Below are positions 17,243 through 25,722 of a stretch of 64,000 bases of DNA, piece after piece. A model generated the notes under the pieces. The model did no database searches, had not been told where the DNA came from, and saw only the letters and a list, made by a program, of their open reading frames with translations. The stretch's first letter is position 1. The number at the start of each line of letters is the position of its first letter. The stretch is from assembly GCF_002899825.2 (NCBI RefSeq), contig NZ_PPED02000003.1, forward strand, positions 576,263-640,262, in the 5' to 3' direction. The DNA is from Chryseobacterium phosphatilyticum. Lineage in GTDB: Bacteria > Bacteroidota > Bacteroidia > Flavobacteriales > Weeksellaceae. A program made the position numbers and the translations under genes.

Positions 17243-17270
17243 TGTAAAGAACTAACTTATTTTAGTTTCG
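17242..17270 (+). promoter_or_regulatory. Possible promoter of the SusC/SusD/GH97 operon
   Basis: TTG at 17242-17244, 18-nt spacer, TAGTTTCG at 17263-17270 (one mismatch to TAnnTTTG). It implies a leader of roughly 115 nt. Weak evidence. Confidence 0.35.
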
Positions 17271-17356
17271 TAATATACAGAATTTTAACTTAAATTATAT
17301 TAAAATTATGATAATTCTGATTTTTTTTTAAATTGCACACAAGCTTTACGCTAAAA

Positions 17357-17395
17357 ATGAACAAAAACGAAACTATATTAAAAATAAGATTGTGA
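17357..17395 (+). CDS. Possible 12-codon leader frame overlapping the SusC start
   Basis: ATG at 17357 opens a frame for MNKNETILKIRL. Its TGA (17393-17395) overlaps the GTG start of the SusC gene at 17392. The peptide has no recognisable family. The overlap would allow translational coupling; it may equally be chance. Confidence 0.3.
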   Translation: MNKNETILKIRL

Positions 17396-20151
17396 AGAAT
17401 TTTACAACGGTATTAAAAGTTGCGCCCGCTTTTTTATTGGCCAGTACAATAATGCATGCGCAGACCACAGACTCTGTCACGAAGGAGAAGAAGATTGAAG
17501 AAGTTGTATTGATCGGGTACGGGAAACAAAAGAAATCTGACCTTACAGGTTCCATCACTTCGGTTACAGCCAAAGACTTCAACGGCGGAGCTACTTCTGC
17601 CGGGCAGTTGATCCAGGGAAAAACACCGGGGGTACAGATTACCAATAATAGCGGTGCTCCGGGATCCGGAACTAAAATCCGTATCAGAGGAACCTCTTCT
17701 CTTGGAGGGGAGAACTCACCGTTGATTGTTATTGATGGAGTACCTCAGGATTTTGTGGGAGTAAATGGAGTGTCAGATCCCTTATCATTAATAAATCCTA
17801 ATGATATTGAAACATTTGATATCTTAAAAGATGCTTCTGCAACCGCAATCTATGGAAACAGGGCATCTAACGGGGTTATTTTGATCACTACCAAAAAAGG
17901 AAGTGCCGGAAGATTCAAAGTGAACTTCTCAACGGTGACTTCACTTTCTACCAAAATGGGTAATGTAGATGTTTTAAATGCTGATGAGTTTAGAAAATTT
18001 GTGAATACCTATGCTCCCGACAATTATAAAACGAAGCTCGGAAACTCAAATACCAATTGGCAGGATGTCATCTATCAGACAGCCTGGGGAACAGATAATA
18101 ATGTTGCTTTTTCCGGGGGAATTAAAAATTTACCGTATCGTTTATCAATCGGATATAATGAACAAAATGGTATTGTAAGATCAAACTCATTCAAAAGAAC
18201 TTCAGTAGGGTTAAATCTGAATCCTAAATTCTTCGATAATCATTTATCAGTGAATGTAAACGCAAAAGGAACTTTTACCGACAATAGATTTGTTGATGCA
18301 GGGGTAATAAAAGCGGCTACTTATTTTGACCCTACACAACCCGTATATTCCGGGAACTCTAAGTATGGCGGATATTATGAATGGTTGGATGCCAATTCTC
18401 CCAATGGTTATAATGTAAATGCCAGTTCAAATCCACTGGGAATGATTGATGGTCTGCGTGACGTTTCTTCAGTGACCAGAGGGTTGGGAAATATTCAGTT
18501 GGATTACAAATTCCATTTTCTTCCGGATTTACATTTTAACGTAAACGCAGGTTATGATTATACCAAAAGTGAAGGGCACAAAGTAAAAGATGCAAGATAC
18601 AGAATAGGATACGAAGACAAAGGAAGTGAGAACTTCTATTCTATGGAGAAGAAAAATAAGTTGTTGGAAACCTATTTGAGCTATACTAAAAATATCTCTG
18701 CAATTAATACTGGGGTAGATCTTACTGCCGGATATTCTTATCAGGATTTTAATATCCTTATCCCGGGGGCTATGACGTACAGAGGGATCGGAAATAATAC
18801 AAAAGATGTGGATTTTGAAAGCCGAAATACACTGATCTCTTTCTATGGTAGAGCTATTTTCACCATTGCCAACAAATATATCATTTCCGGATCTATCCGT
18901 AGGGATGGTTCTTCAAGGTTCTATAACCTGACAAGAGATAATGTTTGGGGGGTATTTCCGGGGCTATCTTTAGCATGGAAATTAAACGAAGAAAATTTTA
19001 TTAAAAATATTTCAGCGATCAGTACCTTAAAACTGAGAGCAGGATGGGGGAAAACAGGACAGCAGGAATTACCGGCATTGGGCGTAAATGGTAACAAACC
19101 GAATAATTATCCTGCATTGGGAGCTTATAATCCAAGTAATCCGGGAGCCTATTATCAGTTTGGCAACGAATATTATTATATGTTCCGTCCAGCCAATTTC
19201 AATCCTAATCTTACCTGGGAAACGACCGTTACCAAAAACATAGGATTGGATTTTGGTTTTGCTAAAAACAGAGTAACAGGATCCATTGATCTCTTCAGAA
19301 AAGACACCAAAGATTTATTGGTATTTGCAGACGAACCGGCAGGAGGTTTAAGTAATGCAAGCTGGCAGAATATCGGAGATATGAAAAATGAAGGGATTGA
19401 AGGAATTGTTACTGTAATTCCTGTTAAAAATGAAAATACCACCTGGGAAGTAAGCTTTAATGCAACGCACTACAAACCTATCATTACAAAATTGAAAGAC
19501 AGAGGAGGAGAATCCTTTAATATGGAAGTTGGAGGAATTGAAGGAGGGTCAGGAAACAGAATTCAGGCTCATGCTGTAGGATATGCTCCTAATTCATTCT
19601 GGGTATACCAACAGGCATATGACGGAAGCGGAAACCCGATCAGTGGTGGGTATGTAGACAGAAACGGTGATGGGGTCATCAACACGAAAGATATGTATTA
19701 TTACAAATCAACTACTCCTGATGCTATTTTAGGTTTTTCTACCAAATTGTCTCATAAAAAATGGGATTTTGCTTTAAGCGCAAGAGCTGTATTGGGTAAC
19801 TATGTATATAATAATGCGGCATCCAATAGTTCCCTGAAGTCTGCTTCTACCAACGAGTACCTACAGAATGTATTTTCGTCCGCTGCTGACTATAAGTTCT
19901 CAGATTTCCAGTACAGATCTGATATTTATGTGGAAAATGCATCATTTTTCAGATTGGATAATCTTAATATCGGATATAATTTCGGAGAAATTTTCTCCAA
20001 AGGAAGTAATCTGAAAGTGTATGGTATGGCACAAAATGTTTTTGTGATCTCTAAATATTCAGGTCTGGATCCTGAAGTATATGGTGGGATAGACAACGGA
20101 TATTATCAGATGCCTAGAATTTATTCATTAGGCTTTAACTTTCAATTTTAA
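17392..20151 (+). CDS. SusC/RagA-type TonB-linked outer-membrane transporter
   Basis: A 919-residue outer-membrane importer. A GTG start gives the signal peptide KVAPAFLLASTIMHAQ (cleavage near residue 23). No ATG in this frame lies close upstream. The TonB-box region EEVVLIGYGKQKKSDLTGSI is the SusC hallmark, and the plug has KIRIRGTSSLGGENSPLIVIDGVP and SATAIYGNRASNGVILITTKKG. The N-terminal carboxypeptidase-regulatory-like domain of many SusC proteins is absent. The barrel ends YSLGFNFQF. With the SusD partner 9 nt downstream it forms a gated uptake complex. The GH97 gene in the same operon points to starch or maltodextrin oligomers. Confidence 0.93.
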   Translation: MKNFTTVLKVAPAFLLASTIMHAQTTDSVTKEKKIEEVVLIGYGKQKKSDLTGSITSVTAKDFNGGATSAGQLIQGKTPGVQITNNSGAPGSGTKIRIRGTSSLGGENSPLIVIDGVPQDFVGVNGVSDPLSLINPNDIETFDILKDASATAIYGNRASNGVILITTKKGSAGRFKVNFSTVTSLSTKMGNVDVLNADEFRKFVNTYAPDNYKTKLGNSNTNWQDVIYQTAWGTDNNVAFSGGIKNLPYRLSIGYNEQNGIVRSNSFKRTSVGLNLNPKFFDNHLSVNVNAKGTFTDNRFVDAGVIKAATYFDPTQPVYSGNSKYGGYYEWLDANSPNGYNVNASSNPLGMIDGLRDVSSVTRGLGNIQLDYKFHFLPDLHFNVNAGYDYTKSEGHKVKDARYRIGYEDKGSENFYSMEKKNKLLETYLSYTKNISAINTGVDLTAGYSYQDFNILIPGAMTYRGIGNNTKDVDFESRNTLISFYGRAIFTIANKYIISGSIRRDGSSRFYNLTRDNVWGVFPGLSLAWKLNEENFIKNISAISTLKLRAGWGKTGQQELPALGVNGNKPNNYPALGAYNPSNPGAYYQFGNEYYYMFRPANFNPNLTWETTVTKNIGLDFGFAKNRVTGSIDLFRKDTKDLLVFADEPAGGLSNASWQNIGDMKNEGIEGIVTVIPVKNENTTWEVSFNATHYKPIITKLKDRGGESFNMEVGGIEGGSGNRIQAHAVGYAPNSFWVYQQAYDGSGNPISGGYVDRNGDGVINTKDMYYYKSTTPDAILGFSTKLSHKKWDFALSARAVLGNYVYNNAASNSSLKSASTNEYLQNVFSSAADYKFSDFQYRSDIYVENASFFRLDNLNIGYNFGEIFSKGSNLKVYGMAQNVFVISKYSGLDPEVYGGIDNGYYQMPRIYSLGFNFQF

Positions 20152-20160
20152 ATAAGAAGT

Positions 20161-21768
20161 ATGATGAGACTTAATAAGATTAAACTTAAAAATATAATAT
20201 TACCAATTTCTGCTGCATTTCTGTTAACAACAGCAGCGTCCTGTTTGAAAGACCTGGAAAGAGAACCGATAACAGATCAGATTGGAAATAATATCTATAA
20301 AGATTTCTCCAACTATAAAAATGTGTTGGCTAAGTTATATGGAGGCCTTGCCATGGGAGGACAGATCAGTGGTGACGGAGATCAGCCGGATAGTGATATT
20401 AACGGGATCAATGGTGGCTTTTCTCAATATACAAGATTGTTGTATACCCTTAATGTGGTGACTACAGATGAAGCTGTAATTGGCTGGAATGACGGAAATC
20501 TTCACACAATGCACAAAATGACGTGGGATGCCTCCAACGAATTTATTGCAGCAATGTATTACAGAGTATATACGGAAATTGCTTATTGTAATGAGTTTTT
20601 AAGAAATGTTACCGATGAAAGACTGAGCACAAACAATATTACCGGGGAAAATCTTACCCAGGCAAAATTAATGCGGGCAGAAGCTCGCTTCTTAAGAGCG
20701 CAATCTTATTTCCATGCTTTGGATATGTTTGGAAATGTTCCTTTTGTAGATGAAGCTTACACTCCGGGAACACCTAATCCGCCAGGAAGAATAGAAAGAA
20801 AAGACTTATTCAAATATATTGAGACTGAACTTTTAGCCATTGCTGATCAATTAAAAGATCCAAGAACAAACGAATATGGAAGAGCTGATAAAGCTGCAGT
20901 ATGGGCTTTGCTGGCAAGATTGTATTTAAATGCTGAAGTCTATACGGGAACTCAAAGAAATACCGATTGTATCACGTATTGTAATAAAGTGATCGGAGCC
21001 GGGTATTCTTTAAAACCAAAATATGAAGACCTGTTTTTAGCAGATAACAACATCAGCAATTCCGAACAGATTTTAAGTGTAAACTTTGACGGAATCAACA
21101 CCCAGACTAACGGTGGAACTACCTATATGGTACACGCAGCCGTAGGAGGTGATATGAAAGCTGTAGATTATGGAATCAATGGAGGTTGGTACGGTCTGAG
21201 AGCTACAAAATCATTTGTAGGCTTATTCCCGGCTAACGGAAATGATAAAAGAGGAAGATTCTTTACCCAGGGACAAAACCTTGAAATTAATGATCTGGCG
21301 TCTTTCAATGACGGATATGCCTTTATCAAATATAAAAACATTAAAAGTAACGGATCTGCCGGTGCTCACAATAACTGGGTAGAAGCTGATATTCCTTTGT
21401 ACCGTTTGGCAGATATTTATCTGATGTATGCAGAAGCGGTGCTCAGAGGTGGAAGCGGAGGTAGTCAGGCTACTGCTATTGAATATGTCAATAAGCTGAG
21501 AGAGCGTGCTTATGGAGATACAAGCGGAAATGTTAGCGCTATTAACCTTGATTTTATCTTAGACGAAAGAGCAAGAGAATTGTCATGGGAAATGACCAGA
21601 AGATCAGATCTTATCAGATTCGGTAAATATACTACCGGAGCTTATCTGTGGCCATGGAAAGGAAATGTAAAAGATGGAAAAGCTGTTGACAGCTACAGAA
21701 ACCTTTTCCCGATTCCTACAAGGGATCTTATTGCTAATCCAAACCTGGTACAAAATACAGGGTATTAA
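20161..21768 (+). CDS. SusD/RagB-type nutrient-binding lipoprotein
   Basis: A 535-residue surface lipoprotein with lipobox TAASC (Cys at about residue 28). It has the SusD helical TPR core: RAEARFLRAQSYFHALDMFGNVPFVDEAY (about 172-200, a family signature) and the C-terminal LDFILDERARELSWEMTRRSDLIRFGKY. The ending FPIPTRDLIANPNLVQNTGY is the classic SusD/RagB tail. It binds glycan at the cell surface and caps the SusC channel. It follows the SusC gene by 9 nt. Confidence 0.95.
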   Translation: MMRLNKIKLKNIILPISAAFLLTTAASCLKDLEREPITDQIGNNIYKDFSNYKNVLAKLYGGLAMGGQISGDGDQPDSDINGINGGFSQYTRLLYTLNVVTTDEAVIGWNDGNLHTMHKMTWDASNEFIAAMYYRVYTEIAYCNEFLRNVTDERLSTNNITGENLTQAKLMRAEARFLRAQSYFHALDMFGNVPFVDEAYTPGTPNPPGRIERKDLFKYIETELLAIADQLKDPRTNEYGRADKAAVWALLARLYLNAEVYTGTQRNTDCITYCNKVIGAGYSLKPKYEDLFLADNNISNSEQILSVNFDGINTQTNGGTTYMVHAAVGGDMKAVDYGINGGWYGLRATKSFVGLFPANGNDKRGRFFTQGQNLEINDLASFNDGYAFIKYKNIKSNGSAGAHNNWVEADIPLYRLADIYLMYAEAVLRGGSGGSQATAIEYVNKLRERAYGDTSGNVSAINLDFILDERARELSWEMTRRSDLIRFGKYTTGAYLWPWKGNVKDGKAVDSYRNLFPIPTRDLIANPNLVQNTGY

Positions 21769-21792
21769 TACAATTTACATTGATAAAGAGTA

Positions 21793-21821
21793 AAAACGCT
21801 GCTCTGTGCAGCGTTTTCTTT
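21793..21821 (+). terminator. Intra-operon terminator or attenuator between SusD and GH97 genes
   Basis: AAAACGCTGC, loop TCTGT, GCAGCGTTTT, then CTTTT. It lies 25 nt after the SusD stop and 26 nt before the GH97 start. It probably lowers, rather than abolishes, GH97 transcription relative to SusCD. Confidence 0.7.
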
Positions 21822-21846
21822 TACTAAAGTTTAATAAATAGTCATT

Positions 21847-24003
21847 ATGAAGAAAATTACAGTTGGAGCCCTTTTGCTCTCGATGATGTTTGCAGGTGTG
21901 AAGGCACAATCTTTAAAATCACCGGACGGGAAGTTTGAAATGAATTTTCAGTTGAAAGACGGAGTTCCTTTTTACAACCTGAAATACAACGGTTCAGTGG
22001 TAGTTGAAGATTCTAAATTGGGGTTAAGATTATTTAAAGACAAAGCGATAAAATTCGCTTCTGAAATCGCGAAACCGGAAGATGCAAAATTCGATTTGAA
22101 TAACGGTTTTGCTAAAGTAGATGAAAAAAGAGATTCTAAAAATGAAACATGGCAACCTGTTTTAGGAGAGAAGAAGAATTATATCAACAATTATAATGAA
22201 TTGGCAGTCACGTTGAATCAGGCGTCTACAGACAGAAGTATTGTAGTGAAGTTCAGATTATTCAACGACGGATTGGGATTCAGATATGAATTCCCGCAAC
22301 AGAAAAATCTGAACTATTTTGTCATCAGAGAGGAAGATTCTGAAATCGATTTTCCAACCGATATGAAGGCCTGGTGGATGGTGGCAGATTACGATTCTCA
22401 GGAATATCAGTATCAGGAAACAAAAGTCTCTGAAATTCCTGGAAAATGGGATAAGGCATTCGATGCCAATGCTTCTCAGACGTTGGTGAAAAATGCTGTT
22501 CAATCTCCATTGATGCTTAAAAAAGAAGGAAAAAATCCTTTATATATCAACGTTGCTGAAGCGGCTGTATTAGATTATCCGGCTTCACATCTGGAAGTTG
22601 ATGCTGCGAATTTTAAATTCAAAACGCATTTAACTGCTGACAGACAAGGAGCAAAAGGATATATTCAGACTCCATCTGTGACACCCTGGAGAACGATCAT
22701 CGTTGCTCCAAAAGCTGAAGAGGTAATGGATTCTAAAATGATCTTCAACCTTAATGAGCCTACAAAATATACCGATACTTCTTACATTCACCCTACAAAA
22801 TATATGGGCGTCTGGTGGGAAATGATTATTGGTAAGTCACAATGGGCATATTCTACTGCTGAAAACGTACACTTAGGTAAAACAGATTTTGCAAAACTGA
22901 CTCCTAACGGGAAACATGCTGCCAACAACACCAAAGTGAAAGAATATATTGATTTCGCAGCAGAAAACGGATTCCAGGGATTATTGATCGAAGGCTGGAA
23001 TATCGGTTGGGAAGATTGGTTTGGAAATTCCAAAGAATATGTTTTTGATTTCATCACTCCTTACCCGGATTTTGATATCAAAATGTTGAATGAGTATGCG
23101 CACTCTAAAGGAATCAAGCTGATCATGCACCACGAAACTTCAGGTTCTGCAACCAACTATGAAAGATGGGCAGATAAAGCATTCCAGACCATGAATAAAT
23201 ATGGATATGATGCAGTTAAAACCGGATATGTGGGTGATATCATCCCAAGAGGCGAGCATCATTATTCTCAATGGACGATCAACCATTATTATAGAATTGC
23301 TGAAAAAGCAAATGATTATAAAATCATGGTAAATTCTCATGAATCTGTGCGTCCTACGGGAGAAAGCCGTACCTATCCGAATTATATTTCTGCAGAAGCA
23401 GCCCGTGGTACAGAATATGAAGCATTTGGAGGAAATAAGCCGGATCATCAGACGGTTCTTCCGTTCACAAGATGGATGGGTGGATCTATGGACTATACAC
23501 CGGGAATTTTCCAGACAAAGTTGGATTATTATTTCCCTGGAGATAATCGTTTTGTAAAAACTACACTGGCTAAGCAGCTTGCATTGTATGTAACAATGTA
23601 TATGCCTCTTCAGATGGCAGCAGACCTTCCTGAGAACTATAAAAAACATATGGATGCTTTCCAGTTTATTAAAGATGTAGCAGCAGACTGGGATGATACA
23701 AAAATATTATCTGCTGAGCCGGGAGATTATGTGATCACTGCAAGAAAAGCAAAAGGTACTGAAAACTGGTTTGTAGGAGGTATTACAGACGAAAATAAAC
23801 GTGAATATACTGTTGACTTCTCATTCCTTGATAAAGGGAAAAAATATGAAGCAACCATCTATGAAGATGGAAAAGATGCAGATTATATTGATAATCCTCA
23901 AAGCTATAATATCTACAAAAAAGAGATTACAAGCAAATCAAAAATTAATTTCAAAATGGTAAGAAGCGGTGGTTTTGCTGTTTCTATCAAACCTGTAAAA
24001 TAA
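21847..24003 (+). CDS. GH97 alpha-glucosidase, SusB-type
   Basis: A 718-residue exported glycosidase with signal peptide (1-20, ending AGVKA then Q). The architecture matches GH97: N-terminal beta-sandwich (about 22-290), catalytic barrel (about 300-640) and C-terminal beta-domain. Candidate catalytic residues are Glu430 (MHHETSGS), Glu499 (VNSHESVRP) and Glu523 (GTEYEAFGG). Their 69- and 24-residue spacing equals that of E439, E508 and E532 in Bacteroides SusB, so this is the inverting alpha-glucosidase branch. It would split maltooligosaccharides imported by the SusC/SusD pair in the periplasm. Confidence 0.94.
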   Translation: MKKITVGALLLSMMFAGVKAQSLKSPDGKFEMNFQLKDGVPFYNLKYNGSVVVEDSKLGLRLFKDKAIKFASEIAKPEDAKFDLNNGFAKVDEKRDSKNETWQPVLGEKKNYINNYNELAVTLNQASTDRSIVVKFRLFNDGLGFRYEFPQQKNLNYFVIREEDSEIDFPTDMKAWWMVADYDSQEYQYQETKVSEIPGKWDKAFDANASQTLVKNAVQSPLMLKKEGKNPLYINVAEAAVLDYPASHLEVDAANFKFKTHLTADRQGAKGYIQTPSVTPWRTIIVAPKAEEVMDSKMIFNLNEPTKYTDTSYIHPTKYMGVWWEMIIGKSQWAYSTAENVHLGKTDFAKLTPNGKHAANNTKVKEYIDFAAENGFQGLLIEGWNIGWEDWFGNSKEYVFDFITPYPDFDIKMLNEYAHSKGIKLIMHHETSGSATNYERWADKAFQTMNKYGYDAVKTGYVGDIIPRGEHHYSQWTINHYYRIAEKANDYKIMVNSHESVRPTGESRTYPNYISAEAARGTEYEAFGGNKPDHQTVLPFTRWMGGSMDYTPGIFQTKLDYYFPGDNRFVKTTLAKQLALYVTMYMPLQMAADLPENYKKHMDAFQFIKDVAADWDDTKILSAEPGDYVITARKAKGTENWFVGGITDENKREYTVDFSFLDKGKKYEATIYEDGKDADYIDNPQSYNIYKKEITSKSKINFKMVRSGGFAVSIKPVK

Positions 24004-24006
24004 TTT

Positions 24007-24057
24007 AAAAACCGGGAAAAATAGGCTGAGAAATGTGTATTCTTCCTGGTTTTTTTT
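24007..24057 (+). terminator. Terminator of the sus-like operon
   Basis: AAAAACCGGGAA pairs with TTCCTGGTTTTT (one G-T pair), loop about 24 nt, followed by more T. It lies just after the GH97 stop. Confidence 0.6.
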
Positions 24058-24131
24058 GGCTTTGCTTTCTTTGGATGTAGTGAAGTTTTTTTTAATTTTT
24101 AAAAAAAAGGAATAATTAAGTTAAAATAGTT

Positions 24132-24160
24132 TTGTTTTTTTAAATATTTATCTATATTTG
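24132..24160 (+). promoter_or_regulatory. Promoter of the RiPP locus
   Basis: TTG at 24132-24134 (in TTTG), 18-nt spacer, TATATTTG at 24153-24160, 38 nt before the precursor ATG. It gives the locus its own transcription, separate from the sus-like operon. Confidence 0.7.
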
Positions 24161-24198
24161 GTGATGTAAGTAAAATTATTAATCAAAACTAATTAAAC

Positions 24199-24408
24199 AT
24201 GAAAAAGAAAGTACAGATTTCTAAAAATCTTGAACAAAAGGAAATTCTTAAAAAATCAATCCAAAACTCTGAAAAAAACGCAGACCTTTACAAATCTATC
24301 TTTGGGGGACGTGGTATCGACTCTTCAATCGGAACTTGTGGTGTAGTGGCTATTTCAGGAGCTTCTGCAGCATACGACAGAGCTCATGATACTTTTTTAA
24401 GAGCTTAA
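24199..24408 (+). CDS. RiPP precursor peptide (cyclophane/triceptide type predicted)
   Basis: A 69-residue peptide directly upstream of a radical SAM/SPASM maturase gene. Residues 1-33 are Lys/Glu-rich and helical (SKNLEQKEILKKSIQ), like a leader. Next comes FGGRG (35-39), then a small-residue linker (SSIGTCGVVAISGASAA). The basic, aromatic C-terminus is YDRAHDTFLRA (59-69). The aromatic residues Tyr59, His63 and Phe66 each begin an aromatic-X-X triplet (YDR, HDT, FLR), the pattern crosslinked into three-residue cyclophanes by FxsB-like enzymes. One Cys (47). The core and crosslinks are predicted, not seen. The nearest known group is that of cyclophane RiPPs with an rSAM maturase and a 2OG oxygenase. 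Confidence 0.82.
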   Translation: MKKKVQISKNLEQKEILKKSIQNSEKNADLYKSIFGGRGIDSSIGTCGVVAISGASAAYDRAHDTFLRA

Positions 24409-24432
24409 AAATTACTTTTTTATAAAAAATTT

Positions 24433-24464
24433 AAGTTCTTCGTTAGTCAAATAGCGAAGAACTT
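24433..24464 (+). terminator. Attenuating hairpin between precursor and maturase genes
   Basis: AAGTTCTTCG (24433-24442) pairs with CGAAGAACTT (24455-24464) around a 12-nt loop, followed by TATTATT. The T run is weak, so partial termination or 3'-end protection of the precursor mRNA is more likely than a full stop. Confidence 0.6.
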
Positions 24465-24480
24465 TATTATTGATAGAGAT

Positions 24481-25722
24481 ATGGTTACTTCTTTTGTTCT
24501 GAAGGTTGCAAGCAGATGCAACCTCAACTGTTCTTATTGTTATATGTACAATTTAGGCGATAAAACGTATTTGAAACAGCCTAAATTTATGTCCATACAT
24601 ACCATAAAAACATTCGCTGAAAAATTATCACGCTATAGCACTGAAAACGGATTAAAAGCTTTTCAGATTGTATTTCATGGTGGTGAGCCTTTACTTTTTC
24701 CTAAGGAATTTTATAAGGAAAGTGTCCGGATATTTACAGAAACGCTCAACGATTCATATTTTGATTTTGTAATTCAAACCAATGGTGTCGGGCTGGATGA
24801 AGACTGGTATGCTCTTTTTGATGAACTCAATATCCGTGTCGGAATCAGCATGGATGGGCCTAAAGAATATCACGATAAATACCGTGTTTTTCATAACGGG
24901 AAAGGGTCTTACGATGAGGTTCGGCATGCTATTCAGATTGGTTTGGATAAAGGGATGCATGGCGTTTTATCTGTCGTTAATCTTAACATTACTCCCAGGG
25001 AGCTGTATCAGGAATTCAAAAATCTTAATATACCGAGTTTTAACCTTCTTCTTCCGGATGGCCATTTTGATAAATTACCCGATGATATACTTCCGGAGAA
25101 GATCAATACTCATGGATATACTCCTTTTGCAGATTGGTTGATTGAGCTGTTTCAAATATGGAAGAACGATCCGGACAGACCTAATATGAGATTCTTCAAA
25201 ACGCTTATCCAGCTTGTCGCAGGTGAAGAAGTAGGAGATCAGATGGTAGGATTGAAAAAAAATGGAGTAGCGGTGGTGGAAACCAACGGAAATCTGGAAG
25301 TTGCAGACTCTATCAGAGCTTGTTATGAAGGAATCACCAGAAATAATATTAACATTCATACTCATGAAATTGCAGCGATCCTGGAAGATCCTCTTTTTGA
25401 TGTTTACATCAACTCTCATCAGATGGTGAATGCAAAATGTCTTCATTGTCCGATTTATGAAATTTGTGGAGGAGGTTTTCTGCTCAACAGATATTCCAAT
25501 GAAAAAGGATTCGACAATCCTACAATTTATTGTCATGATATGATAAAGCTGGTGAGCTATATCCAGAATGATCTTATTGATAGCCTTCCGGAAGAGGTGT
25601 GTGAAGAAATGCAACTTACCAGAGTTTCATATGATGACATTGTACAGGAACTGGAAAATATAAATGAAGGTTTTCCTCAGCAAGAAATTAAAGAAAAATT
25701 ATTAGCTTACAGTTTAGCATGA
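24481..25722 (+). CDS. Radical SAM/SPASM peptide maturase, FxsB-like (cyclophane-forming)
   Basis: A 413-residue cytoplasmic enzyme. The radical SAM cluster motif is CNLNCSYC (Cys13, 17, 20), followed by YMYNLGDK and VFHGGEPLLF. The C-terminal SPASM region (about 265-365) contains ADSIRAC, CLHCPIYEICGGGFLLNRYS and NPTIYC, which matches the FxsB/GrrM group (CPVxxVCGGG...HRY...GFxNPSVYC). These enzymes join an aromatic side chain to the beta-carbon of the residue two positions on. The gene lies 72 nt after the precursor gene, and its stop overlaps the next start by 4 nt (ATGA), so the pair is translationally coupled. Confidence 0.93.
   Translation: MVTSFVLKVASRCNLNCSYCYMYNLGDKTYLKQPKFMSIHTIKTFAEKLSRYSTENGLKAFQIVFHGGEPLLFPKEFYKESVRIFTETLNDSYFDFVIQTNGVGLDEDWYALFDELNIRVGISMDGPKEYHDKYRVFHNGKGSYDEVRHAIQIGLDKGMHGVLSVVNLNITPRELYQEFKNLNIPSFNLLLPDGHFDKLPDDILPEKINTHGYTPFADWLIELFQIWKNDPDRPNMRFFKTLIQLVAGEEVGDQMVGLKKNGVAVVETNGNLEVADSIRACYEGITRNNINIHTHEIAAILEDPLFDVYINSHQMVNAKCLHCPIYEICGGGFLLNRYSNEKGFDNPTIYCHDMIKLVSYIQNDLIDSLPEEVCEEMQLTRVSYDDIVQELENINEGFPQQEIKEKLLAYSLA

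Larger units (their letters stand above)
17059..17391. other. Divergent intergenic region between metG and the sus-like operon
   Basis: A 333-nt gap. It holds the metG -7 box (minus strand, TATCTTTG at 17086-17079), two perfect inverted repeats (17164-17185 and 17224-17242), a possible plus-strand promoter and a 12-codon reading frame at 17357-17395. The rest is AT-rich without further signals. Confidence 0.6.

Noticed and set aside
24199-24408. Lanthipeptide or grasp-type precursor
   Set aside because: No LanM, LanB or ATP-grasp gene is nearby; the adjacent maturase is a radical SAM/SPASM enzyme and the tail has aromatic triplets rather than Ser/Thr/Cys rings.
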